Positions 49,901 through 58,385 of a stretch of DNA of 64,000 nucleotides are shown piece by piece. The notes below the pieces were generated by a model. It worked only from the letters and a program-made list of their open reading frames with translations, ran no database searches and was not told the DNA's origin. The position numbers and the translations under genes are program-made. The stretch is from Brugia malayi (lineage: Eukaryota > Nematoda > Chromadorea > Rhabditida > Onchocercidae), in assembly GCF_000002995.4 (NCBI RefSeq), contig NW_025062475.1, positions 12,184,687 to 12,248,686 of the forward strand, in the 5' to 3' direction. Within the stretch, counting starts at the first letter, position 1; each line of letters begins with the position of its first letter.

Positions 49901-52900
49901 TCTAACTAAAGACTATGCCAGAAAAGATAAGTTCATGAATAAATTATTGTTCACTACACCAAAGTATGTGAAAAAAGAAAACTGAAATACCTTAGTACTA
50001 TACTGATAGAATCATTGAAAAATGATTGCAACTCCGTTTTAGGCATTTCCAATAAACTTTCACAAATATTTAATGCTAATTCATAAATTCGAGCAGAAGA
50101 ACGTCGTTCGATAGCAAAATAAATTGCTTTTAACAACACTATGAAACTAATTTGTCCATTTTGTTCGATAAAATTTGTACTTCCAAGTGCCTAAAGTAAA
50201 ATGAATAATGAGAAAATGAAATTTAAATAATTTCAAAAAATCAATTGGTATGAATTAAATTATTATTTTCAGTCAAATATGACAGAATAATGTGAAGCAT
50301 TATCCGAATATATATTATTATTTATTGTAGCTTTTTTGGTATATTTTAAGCATTTTTAAATGAATGACAAACTATTTTCTATTTTTTTTTTTTTTTTTTT
50401 AGTTTTAATTGGTAAACTTTATAAACTTCAGGAAAAAATTGTGGAGTGCTAAGTTCATTGGTAATTTGTTTTGGTAATCCAATAACAGAAGCACTTCTTG
50501 TGTCATGCATTGAAAGACCATCAAATGAATTTGTTGCTGAAGGATCACTTCTGTAAACAAATATTGTTGATAATACTAAGGAAAGGTGTTTAAATCAGAG
50601 AACTGAAAAGGGAAAAAAAGAAAGAGAGAGAGAGAGAGAGAGCTATTTTGCCTGTTTAATTAAAACTATTCTTTTTTCATAATTTGTATTGCTTATGGAA
50701 TTAAAAAAATATATTTAATTTGAATTTCCATTTTAAATTTAAATTTTCAAGAAAAATTTAAATTAAAATCAAATTATGTGTAATGAAAAGTGTAAAAGAT
50801 TGTTTACCTTTTCCTTTCCAAATAACAACGATTACTACGACTTCTGAAGAAATTCCTTGATATTATCATATCTCTTCGTCTTGATAAAGCTATTGTTTGC
50901 AGCAATGAATCAGACGACAAACTACGGCGTCTTCTAATCAAATTTTTAATTTTCATTTAAAGTTCGATTCATTTAAAAAACATTTCTTTTCACTAATCAG
51001 AGAGTATTTTCAAAAGTTGCAAAATAATGACAGCATGACGACAACTTTCTCAAGAATGAACTAGATTTAGGGATATGAATTTTAGATCTTAGATTGATTT
51101 TGCTCATTCCTCTAAGATATTTAAAAAAAAAAAAAAAAAAAAAGAAAGCATACTTTTTCCTAAGTGAAAAAGATGAAATTTTTTGTTTGCTCTTATCATT
51201 TTTGCATTTTTCCAGCTTTTTGGCAATATTTCCTAACTGTAAATCATCCCAAACTGGTGGACGATATTGAATTTCTTTTACAATTTTACGATTATCCTGA
51301 AATTTAAAAAAAATTTTTTTTTTCATTCAATTATAACAATAATTATGAATATTTTAATTTTTCCAAAATAAAAAGGGTGAAAATTAGAAAACGAAATGCT
51401 AAAAATTGAAATAACTTAGACCATTTTGCTAGCATATAGTTTCAAATGTGGAATTGTTGACATCGAATTAGCACGTGAACGTAAACGATACGTTATAGTT
51501 CGTGAATTTCGATATATTTTAATTTCGAATAAGCGATTTAACAAATATTTCATTGCCCAGTAAACACCATCTTCAGCCCAATGTTTAATTAGAAGACAAC
51601 GAATGACAGCTACATCCATATATGTTGCTTCTTGTGGATCAACAAATGACTGCAATTGCAAATTAATCATATTTATTAATAAATTTATAAAAAATGATTT
51701 CATTCTAATCTCTTCATCTACTCTCTCTCTCTCTCTCTCTCTTCCTTGCTTTTGCTATAATAAAATTGTTTAGCTTTTTATTATATTTTAGAAATTGATT
51801 GAAGTTTCCATTTTACCTGTTGTTGTTGTATAGTATCGCATTCTTCTGAAGTACTTTCTAATGGATCAAATACTTTGATCGATTCAGTATTTTCTTCTAC
51901 TACTTTAATATTTGTTTCATCGGTTAGCACTGAATTTTTTCCCTCTACAATTTTTCCTTCTACATTAGCATATGATAGTTTGAAATGTTTGAATGAAAAG
52001 AGAACATAAAAGGAAAAAATTAAAAATAATTGAATTTCTTAAATCGTTAAAAAACAGTACGAAAAAAAAAAAAAAATGAGAGTTGTTGTAGTTATATCAG
52101 TACGTTGTCTGGATTCCGGTAAAGAAGTTATGTCGGAATGAGTTGTTGAACTAATCGGAATAATTTTTAAACGTGAAATGATCGGTGGTTGGTTGCATTT
52201 GCATGCATTTACTGTTGAACCATTGCGATATACTACTGAACGACAACTTTCACAAATAATCTAAAATGAAATTTTTTAAAGTTTGATTAAAGTGTTTTTT
52301 TTTTTTTGATAACAGAAAAGAATTTTATGTTGTAAAATATTTAAATAAGAAATTACTTATGTGATGTAAGATAGAATGCTTCTATGTAAAAATTAATGAA
52401 ATTGTATGATAATTTCTGTAGTATTACAAATTTATTATTGAGAAATTACAAAGAAAAAAGAATTCGAAAATTTCTTCCAAAATTTCTAAATAATGATAAT
52501 ACTTCATTGTTTTATTTTAATTTAAAATATGAAAAAAAAAAAAAAATCTGAGAAATTAAGCACACCTCACAAGCATTATGTGAAGTGTTTTCAAAATCCG
52601 CTGAAATACCGGAACATATTTCCTGCAATGCTACTAATGGTGCTTTTTCCGCAGACACTTCCGCATCATCCATTGCATTGCTAAGTGATTTATCATCCAC
52701 AAAATTAAGTGCATCATCAAGTTCTTTCATTCCTTTGCATAAACCTGAAAATAGAAAATAGAAATAGGAAAAATTTAGAATTATCTAATACTAAACAAAA
52801 AAAAAAAATTCTATGAAACTTTCGTGTTATAAATATAAAATTTGTTGTTGCCTTAAATATTTGGTAATTGCTTCAGCTTAATTAGTCTTTTTAGTAGATT

Positions 52901-55900
52901 TATCATTATAAAAAGTATTTAAGTAATTAATTACAAAACACACTTGGCGATATTTCATCAAATGTTGCAGTATGACTTTTTGTAAATATCCGTGGAATAT
53001 CACTTGTATGATAATCACTAACACTTCGAACAATTGCGCTTGATCGACTAATTTCCAAATTATTTGGCTGTTAAGACATTGAAGATATGAAGGAATGATT
53101 TGAAAGTTTTGTAAAATTTCAAAAATATTTCAGGAGAATTTTTACTTTAAAACAAAAATTCATCATTTACTTGTTGATTTCCTTATTTCATGAATATAAT
53201 AATGGATGGATTTCTTGTTATATTACTTTTTTTATTGATAACATTTGCTGCTGCTGCTGCTGATGTTGTTGCTCTTGTTGTTGTTGTTGTTGATCAAAGC
53301 TTGAGGTAGCAGTTACTTGAATTTTAGGAATTTCGGCTTCTCCACCTTCTTTTTGCTTGCTTAAACTTGACAAAACAGCCAAATAGGGACGAGGTGGTTT
53401 AGGCGGTGGTACGTCGGTGTATGGCGGAGGATTGGTAATTTGAACCGGAACGTTTGACAAGCGCCGTGTTACCGTTTCACCTGCATCGCCTAAAGTTTCA
53501 CATTTACTTTCTATGAAACATTAACTGATTTATTATATCATCAAATATTAACTTAAAGGGAAAATAAAAGTTAACAGTATCAGATATGAATTAAAAAAAG
53601 CTTAAATTTGTCCATTCAAAGGTGAAATTTCTTCCATACCTTTGTAGGTTAATTAAAATTATTAAATCATATAAGTATAATTGTTGTAGCAATAAAATTA
53701 GCTATTAATATAATTGATAATATTTACTGTCATATTTGAAATGAAATATGAAAGTTTATTATTTTAATTTATACCAAGATAAATTCCTTGAATTGCCGAA
53801 GTTGGCTGTTCCTTCTTGACAATCGTTATAAATGGAAAACGTATACGGCGTTGTTTTACCGGAGCACAGAAACATAATACATCCGGTTGTCGATACTGTA
53901 GTATAATATAAATAGCAGATTAGTTAATTTAGATGATAAAAAACAACAATAAATAAATAACGTATTACTGTTTTTTCATTATTATAATAATGGATTTTGT
54001 GATATTTTGGAAATATATTTGGATGGAGTAAAAAATTAAAATAATTTTTTACCTGCCAAAGTGATTGCCAAATTTTTAAGCCACTTTCTAGACGAAAATT
54101 TGATGTCAAATCTTTTTCAGTGATAACTTTTAATAATGGAGTAATCATATACACGAATAATTGTATACTATTAATTGAAAATGCATACTGTCGTATGGTA
54201 TGTGGTGGGAAATCCGTTGATTCGGTTAAACTCTAAAATAAAAATATTTTTTAATTTTTTTATATGTATTTAAAAAATGATAATTTTCATTGATTTCATT
54301 GATAAAATTTTTATTTTTCCTTTTTATTATGATAATTTTCGAAAAAAATGATAACAAATTTATTTTAGTTTATAAATTTGCAGTGCTTTTGTGATAACAA
54401 ACTTTTGTTTCGTATGATAAAATTGAATGAGCAGAATTAACATTCTTAATCAATTCTCATAAAATTCCTAAAATTCTATTTTTTATTGGAATAATACTGA
54501 TATTTTTTTTTAGATGAGTTTCTAGCTAATACTGCTAAAGTATTTAAGTATAAAATGGCATGGACTATTCGTCTCACTTCAATCAATCATAACTTAGCTA
54601 ACATAAACAATATTGAAATTTTGATTTCGCATTGAAAATTGGAAGCAAATATAAAATTTTTATAGCAATATAAAATGAAATTTTCAGCTATATATCAAAT
54701 TAGCTAAAATTTTTAAGTTTAGAATTAATTATTTAACACTTATATTTTGTGAAATTCTAATGATCTTAAAGTAAAACAAATCAATTTTGAAATTTTAAAT
54801 TGTTTGATTTAAAATAGCTTTCATAAATTTGTTTTATAGCTGCTGCCAATATTTCATTGTTAGTAATATGTTTTAGTTTAAAAAAATTACAATAATTTTA
54901 TGATAATAAATTTTTATTTCGTATGATAGAATTAAATGAAAAGAAATAACATTCTTCCATTAATTCTCATAAAAAAATTTCCTAAAAAAAAACTTTTTTT
55001 TTTTTTTTAGTGGAATATTTATTAAATTTCATTTCATTTTTATAATAATTAATTTTGTGAAATGTTCATTAAATTTTATTTTATTTTTATAATAATTAAT
55101 TGGTCTAAAAGTATATATGATTTTATAGGAATCAAACATATTTTTCCATAATAAAGAATTTTTGCTTATTGATTATAATTAATGATATATTTATTATCAT
55201 TTATATTCATCTAGCATCTATTAAATGCATCACTTAAGTTTAAATCATCAATTATATGAATAAAAGTGGAAGCGTCAATTAATTATGCATCAATTTTCAA
55301 TTTGTAAACAACAAATATATTTATGATGAGAAAACACTTCCTTAAGCCTAAATATAAAATTAATTCACACCCTCTTTCTGCTAATTTCATGCTGCTTTTA
55401 AAATAAAATTGAATTTTAAAGTATTTTAGTAAAAATAAATGGAAATTTGATAGTTATTTTGCAGCTATAAAAGAAAAAAAAAACGTTAAACTTATTTATA
55501 TATTAATATAAAATAAAACTTTTTTGCAGTAGAAATATTCACTAACAGATAAGAATTTACGAAAATTAGGGAAAAGAGAAAACAATTTTTTAAAAAATTT
55601 TATCTGAAATCCCTGAGGTTTTGAAAAAAAAAAATCGATCAAAAAAGAATTCAATCACTGGGATAAGTCTTTCCTACCCATTCCATAATACTTTAATATT
55701 ACAATCAATCGATTATTAGAATTGATCAAAAATATTAGAATTTGAATAAATTCTTCTTCATCTCATGTAGTTTCTAAAAAAAAAAATAAATAATACAAGA
55801 CTCAATGGATTCATATTGCTTTCTTATTATCACTGATAAAATGCTTATATCATATTTACTGATAAATCTTAATGAAGATTAAAATATAAATGATTAAAAC

Positions 55901-57999
55901 AAATTAACAGCCAAACAAATATCAACAAATACAATTGAATTCAAATTATTTGCTACATAAATTTGTAAAATGATTTAGAAATGAAATTAAATAATTTATC
56001 TAATAAGCTTGAAAATATTATTTATTTGTACATTTGAATTACTTCGATAGCAAACTTTTCTAATGCTAGCAAATTTGTCAATCAATCATAGCAATGCTTT
56101 GCAGTAAGTAATTGCTTACTTAATGAAATGTGATTTACCGCTTCGCTAAACTAATTTCATTATTTGTCAATCGAACTGTGACACAGAGAATATAATTATT
56201 CATTGTTAATTACAAGCAAAAAAAAAAAAAAAAAAGAAAAAGAAAAATCTTTTAAATATTTGGAAATTTTTCAGCAACAATTAATTCATTTTAACTAAAT
56301 CATTTTTTAAAAAGTAACAAATTTGATATTTTCAATCCTAGTCCAATTATTTTTATCGTAAAATATATGTATAATTATACACAGATTAAAAAAAACCTAG
56401 TATTAAAAAAAAAAAGATTTAAGTAAGATATATTTATTACTCTTTTCTGTCAGAAAATAAACAATGTTTAATCAGTAAAATTAATTCATTTTGACAATTT
56501 CACTAATATGTATAAAAGTTTTATTTTATTTAACAATTAATATTAGTTATTAATTAATTGAATTTTAAGTATTAAATTATAGAAATTAAAATAATGAAGA
56601 GATAAATGCTAATCTATCATACCTTTCTACTTTCAACATCATAACATTCATTAGCTGAATCAAGGAGAAGCCAATGTAATATATACAACATTTTCACCAA
56701 TGATCCACTCATCGGTTCACCATCTCGATCAATTGCTTCCGATAATAACGATGCACAACACTGCATTTTAATTCAAAATTTAATAAAATACCTTTTTTAA
56801 CACAAATACATAAATATCTCAAAGCGTATGACACGTACGTAATGCTTAAATTATTATACTTTACTTTAATTTAGCATTAATTTATATCACTTTATTATAT
56901 ATTATCAAAATTTTTAAGTAAGCGTAGAAAAAAAAAAAAAACAAAAAGTATTTTTGAAAAATTTTGCTTACTTACTTGTACAATATGTGGAAATGTTGCA
57001 CGTACGAAATGCCAACGTGAAATGGAATTAATTGCATCAGAAAGTGATGGACTAAGTCCGTGAAGTATATTTTGTACAACAACTCGTTCAAATGTCTGAA
57101 TAATTTTCAAATTTTTATTAAATATTACTACCTTATCTCTTTTCTTAACATAGTATTGCTTAATTAATTTATTTCATTAAGCTAAAAATTTATCAATTGA
57201 TAATTATTATTAAATGCTTTTTTTTTTTTTCTGAATTTAATTCATAAATACTTTTAAAAGAAAACAAAAATTAAAATTATATTTTGATATGTAAAAAATA
57301 ATTATTTGACATATATATATATATATAAAATGAAATTTTCTTGAATTCATTTTTTTTTTCTTCTTTCTTAATTTCAGCCTATTTACATTAGATTTAGAGA
57401 CTTCCGATCTTTCTGCATCTCCGATTAATGGGCATTCTTCTTTTCAAGACTAATCAGAAGTCTCTTGTCTAATGGATTAAATGCCACAATAACAACTTTT
57501 GAAAGTATTTTACAAAGCATTGAAATACTTACCACGCATGATGCCTCATGAAGTTTGCCAATTTTTGCACCCAAGAATGGACTAAAATTTATTTAATGCT
57601 ATTTAGCAAAAAAGAAATGTAATTTAAAAGAATAAAGAAATGAAAATGTAAAAATAAACTCAATTTTTTTTTTCCGATGTATCTTAAATGCTACTTAATA
57701 TTTCATTTATAAAATCTTTCATATATACTCTCTCTCTCTTTTTTTAGTTGTAAAATTTGTTATAATTTAAATTTCAAACTAACTTTCAATTTTTGCAAAT
57801 AAATGTTATTCATTTAATGCAAATATAAATTGAATCTTGTATGAAAAAAATAAATAAATAAATAAATAAATGATACTTTGTTTGACGCCATAAAAATGTT
57901 TGTATTGGTAATGGAATTGATTCTAATTCATTTTCGTCATCATTTATCGGTGTTAATTGATCCATTGATTTGGAATGTGATGATAACGGATCCGTTGAC
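24546..57999 (-). CDS. unc-80: UNC-80, NALCN/NCA sodium-leak channel auxiliary subunit (whole gene)
   Basis: Large HEAT/armadillo-like cytosolic protein that, with UNC-79, stabilises and localises the NALCN (NCA-1/NCA-2) sodium-leak channel in neurons and so sets resting excitability. I traced 67 coding exons from splice sites; two are alternatives, so 66 per transcript. Every junction keeps phase and the total closes at ~3,298 codons plus stop, near the usual ~3,200-3,260 of the family. Family anchors from N to C: IPLPIQTFLWRQT; LHGLSPSLSDAI; YMDVAVIRCLL; LLECAFFVHRCNK; GDWPEWI; ERFCHPWCFERVYRQCYRLT; ATQRLSGLFAARRENAAVRQ; LRHFLEKLTNRERQ; YFKDLKQTLKKEQCD; EFFNIPENDSQYYFLIDAK; CKQFYILHRKPFLLQMAGSV; LITDWSVESNRPTL. 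The start is taken at ATG 57,965. Exons are detailed in the following entries. Confidence 0.95.
26215..28245 (-). CDS. unc-80: unc-80 exons 57-63
   Basis: Exons 28245-28075, 27992-27869, 27537-27391, 27230-27108, 27015-26831, 26732-26561, 26391-26215. Exon 61 (ALKVMIIAFEKQLTLLWPRM, KIGGTALYSFIDFMID) matches the vertebrate 'ALKVILVCFERQLGSQW...VGGLALWDFLDFIV'. Exon 62 is a helical Glu/Gln-rich segment. Exon 63 begins the Ser/Thr-rich variable C-terminal tail. Confidence 0.9.
28419..31255 (-). CDS. unc-80: unc-80 exons 50-56
   Basis: Exons 31255-31148, 30605-30486, 30270-30110, 29997-29872, 29397-29184, 28872-28793, 28638-28419. Markers: VTVCAFAPESRRCYQML (vertebrate 'VTVVAYAPESFRSLQML'), REVFRRPRDALLVLAATFIE, LALLKIAPYDLSTI, LLITDWSVESNRPTLNFVLR. 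Exon 53 joins exon 54 directly in phase; a tempting open block at 29,566-29,625 does not fit and was left out. Confidence 0.9.
31373..35938 (-). CDS. unc-80: unc-80 exons 41-49
   Basis: Exons 35938-35801, 35567-35455, 34269-34183, 33949-33797, 33534-33302, 32929-32761, 32566-32414, 32150-31971, 31570-31373. This is the conserved second half: WSCIVEDPALFLRHFLEKLT, FVMHYVRSPCDGSDRAIAMA, GLYFKDLKQTLKKEQCD, FPIHEETQFQQLLKDSIEFF, FRMRQIAFTYKLIEMGKVLL, CKQFYILHRKPFLLQMAGSV. The 1.2-kb intron between exons 42 and 43 contains nothing I can support. Confidence 0.92.
36146..38862 (-). CDS. unc-80: unc-80 exons 34-40
   Basis: Exons 38862-38645, 38339-38127, 37819-37652, 37409-37190, 37009-36828, 36709-36569, 36356-36146. 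Exon 35 (CTHERFCHPWCFERVYRQCY, EALRKVYGE) and exon 36 (ATQRLSGLFAARRENAAVRQ) are diagnostic of UNC-80. Exon 38 carries LRRFHALWRNRFHVWLKMED, and exon 39 PPPGIDFTLPSPPVGQ and DPPWMPH. The acceptor of exon 40 is uncertain: TTTGAG|AGTCAA at 36,356 keeps phase, as does a weaker site ~27 nt upstream. Confidence 0.88.
39563..39624 (-). CDS. unc-80: unc-80 exon 33
   Basis: Acceptor TTTTGCAG, donor T|GTATGT; a 62-nt exon entering phase 2 and leaving phase 1, acceptable after either exon 31 or exon 32. It encodes a short polar linker leading into exon 34. Confidence 0.7.
40008..40113 (-). CDS. unc-80: unc-80 alternative exon 32 (106 nt)
   Basis: Acceptor TTTTTGTTTCAG and donor AAA|GTACAA. Enters in phase 1, leaves in phase 2, encoding ARRLAQGRQRLFKYGSSSNT and a polar tail. 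It is in frame with exon 30 before it and exon 33 (39,624-39,563, NLKSPRNIQTDDEKDGIGEM) after it, but not with exon 31. Insertion of both exons would shift the frame and stop after about 18 codons. Confidence 0.65.
40762..40970. repeat. 45-bp minisatellite, ~4.6 copies, in unc-80 intron
   Basis: Units starting at 40,762, 40,807, 40,852, 40,897 and a partial one at 40,942 are near identical (begin GAATTACTAAGGTAGGAAAG). Because 45 is a multiple of three, one minus-strand frame stays open through the array as a 15-residue repeat (YLSNSIRKSFCLNLS). It lacks a fitting acceptor and is not taken as an exon. It lies between the two alternative exons. Confidence 0.9.
41884..41962 (-). CDS. unc-80: unc-80 alternative exon 31 (79 nt)
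   Basis: Acceptor CCCCACAG and donor GC|GTGTAA enclose a frame that enters in phase 1 and leaves in phase 2: GDRMTYYTNGERLISLSDQH. It joins in frame to exon 30 upstream and to exon 33 (39,624), but not to exon 32, because exon 32 also enters in phase 1. So it and exon 32 can only be used one at a time. It lies in a weakly conserved linker of UNC-80. Confidence 0.6.
42262..44194 (-). CDS. unc-80: unc-80 exons 25-30
   Basis: Exons 44194-43955, 43844-43675, 43521-43392, 43221-43118, 42803-42626, 42360-42262. Exons 25-26 carry the best-conserved UNC-80 core: RGIQEGVRRFSFFLETCRPG, LLECAFFVHRCNK, GDWPEWI, RCFYDWG. Exon 28 is hydrophobic and helical (ILFLACLLLNEITAFLRETF). Exon 29 has a Gln run (SSQQQQQQQRAS). 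Exon 30 contains NDRRISLSTNEENSS, aligning with the vertebrate RKISF site. Confidence 0.9.
43023..43041 (+). repeat. Homopolymer of 19 G in unc-80 intron 28
   Basis: An uninterrupted G19 run preceded by TT in otherwise AT-rich intron sequence between exons 29 and 28; on the transcribed RNA it is C19. A/T homopolymers abound in the window, but this is the only long G/C one. Its length may be inexact because of sequencing limits. Confidence 0.9.
44415..46501 (-). CDS. unc-80: unc-80 exons 21-24 (disordered linker)
   Basis: Exons 46501-46366, 45777-45615, 45143-45055, 44532-44415. The encoded sequence is acidic and Ser-rich (SDNNSEDESIRSS, SNTDESDLDSSSPSTP, RPDNNDDNGSDGEINDDDKS), with a basic patch (SLRRGLFKKREK). 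It corresponds to the poorly conserved region between the first and second conserved thirds of UNC-80 and is probably disordered and phosphorylated. Phases all fit. Confidence 0.82.
46502..48218. other. unc-80 intron 20 (1.7 kb)
   Basis: AT-rich intron. Positions about 47,637-47,755 contain two copies of a ~57-bp tandem unit (GACAGNGATGATCA...TTTCAGATCAATTTAAAATG). No exon in phase with its neighbours is seen. Confidence 0.6.
48219..49654 (-). CDS. unc-80: unc-80 exons 17-20
   Basis: Exons 49654-49431, 49050-48854, 48567-48437, 48326-48219. Exon 17 (LGCPHGCNDGLNSQHGDFLR, TLHSVTGFC) matches the vertebrate 'LGCAYGCGEGH...LHALLGFC' block. Exon 19 (YQDVRLFVSFIQEQHGNSFR) matches 'CDIRQLVQFIKEAHGNVFRR'. 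Exon 20 is a Ser/Arg and acidic linker, joined in phase only with the donor GT|GTATGT at the end of exon 19. Confidence 0.88.
49991..52260 (-). CDS. unc-80: unc-80 exons 10-16
   Basis: Exons 52260-52104, 51959-51817, 51649-51422, 51296-51154, 50933-50808, 50550-50418 (or to 50427), 50190-49991. Exon 10 has a Cys-rich CESCRSVVY...NACKC motif. Exon 12 carries the conserved ATYMDVAVIRCLLIKHWAED and the RLRSRANSMST phosphosite-like stretch. Exons 13-14 are strongly basic (SLRKK, RRRSL, SRRRD, FFRSRS). Exon 16 (SFIVLLKAIYFAIERRSSAR) matches the conserved 'LSVVLKAVYLVLN' block. The exon 15 donor is ambiguous between two in-phase GT sites 9 nt apart. Confidence 0.85.
52566..54232 (-). CDS. unc-80: unc-80 exons 5-9
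   Basis: Exons 54232-54053, 53895-53775, 53489-53227, 53067-52944, 52744-52566. Exon 5 (LFVYMITPLLKVITEKDLTS, RLESGLKIWQSLW) matches the conserved N-terminal repeat region. Exon 7 encodes a Pro-rich segment (PPPYTDVPPPKPPRPY) and a Gln-rich run (about 20 Gln with a few Glu/His) that is not part of the conserved core. It offers possible WW/SH3 ligands and is a likely length-variable site. Exon 8 uses the donor CCAA|GTGTGT, chosen because only it keeps phase into exon 9. Confidence 0.85.
54233..56622. other. unc-80 intron 4 (2.4 kb)
   Basis: The longest unc-80 intron: AT-rich, with a short duplicated TTTTATAATAATTAATT segment near 55,040-55,100 and long A and T runs. No nested gene or phase-compatible exon is seen. 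Confidence 0.6.
56623..57999 (-). CDS. unc-80: unc-80 exons 1-4 (N-terminus)
   Basis: Exons 57999-57877 (coding from 57,965), 57581-57533, 57095-56976, 56760-56623. The first methionine (MDQLTPINDDENELE) leaves 15 residues before IPLPIQTFLWRQT, similar to vertebrate UNC80. The acceptor at 57,999 (TATTTCAG|G) directly precedes this start and fits a spliced-leader trans-splice site. Upstream in-frame sequence runs back into the 30-bp minisatellite and meets a TAA at 58,185-58,187. Exon 3 carries LHGLSPSLSDAINSISRW, one of the most conserved UNC-80 stretches. Confidence 0.85.
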
Positions 58000-58006
58000 C
58001 TGAAAT
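57999..58006 (-). promoter_or_regulatory. Probable spliced-leader acceptor of unc-80
   Basis: Minus-strand TATTTCAG|G ends just before exon 1. With the first ATG 34 nt downstream and no coherent upstream coding exon, this is a candidate trans-splice site. A cis-spliced non-coding exon further up is the alternative. Confidence 0.4.
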
Positions 58007-58021
58007 ATGATAATAGCGAAT

Positions 58022-58385
58022 CCATTAATCCATGATATTGTGATAATGGATCTACTGACCCATGATATTGTGATAATGGATCTACTGACCCATGATATTG
58101 TGATAATAGATCAACTGACCCATGATATTGTGATAATGAATCTACTGACCCATGATATTGTGATAATGGATCTACTGACCCATGATATTATGATAATGGA
58201 TCTACTGACCCATGATATTGTGATAATGGATCAACTGACCCATGATATTGTGATAATGGATCTACTGACCCATGATATTGTGATAATGGATCTACTGACC
58301 CATGATATTGTGATAATGGATCTACTGACCCATGATATTGTGATAATGGATCTACTGACCCATGATATTGTGATAATGGATTCAT
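58022..58385. repeat. 30-bp minisatellite, ~12 copies, at the unc-80 5' end
   Basis: Head-to-tail 30-bp units (minus strand GATCCATTATCACAATATCA...) with few changes. In the unc-80 frame they encode the decapeptide DPLSQYHGSV; the plus strand is also open through the array (TDIVIMDLLTH-type repeats). One unit has CAA changed to TAA at 58,185-58,187. The array grades into exon 1, whose DPLSSHSKSM segment is a diverged unit. No spacers are present, so it is not CRISPR-like. Confidence 0.9.

Noticed and set aside
58022..58385. CRISPR-like array
   Set aside because: Regular 30-bp units are contiguous with no unique spacers; it is a minisatellite in a eukaryotic gene.
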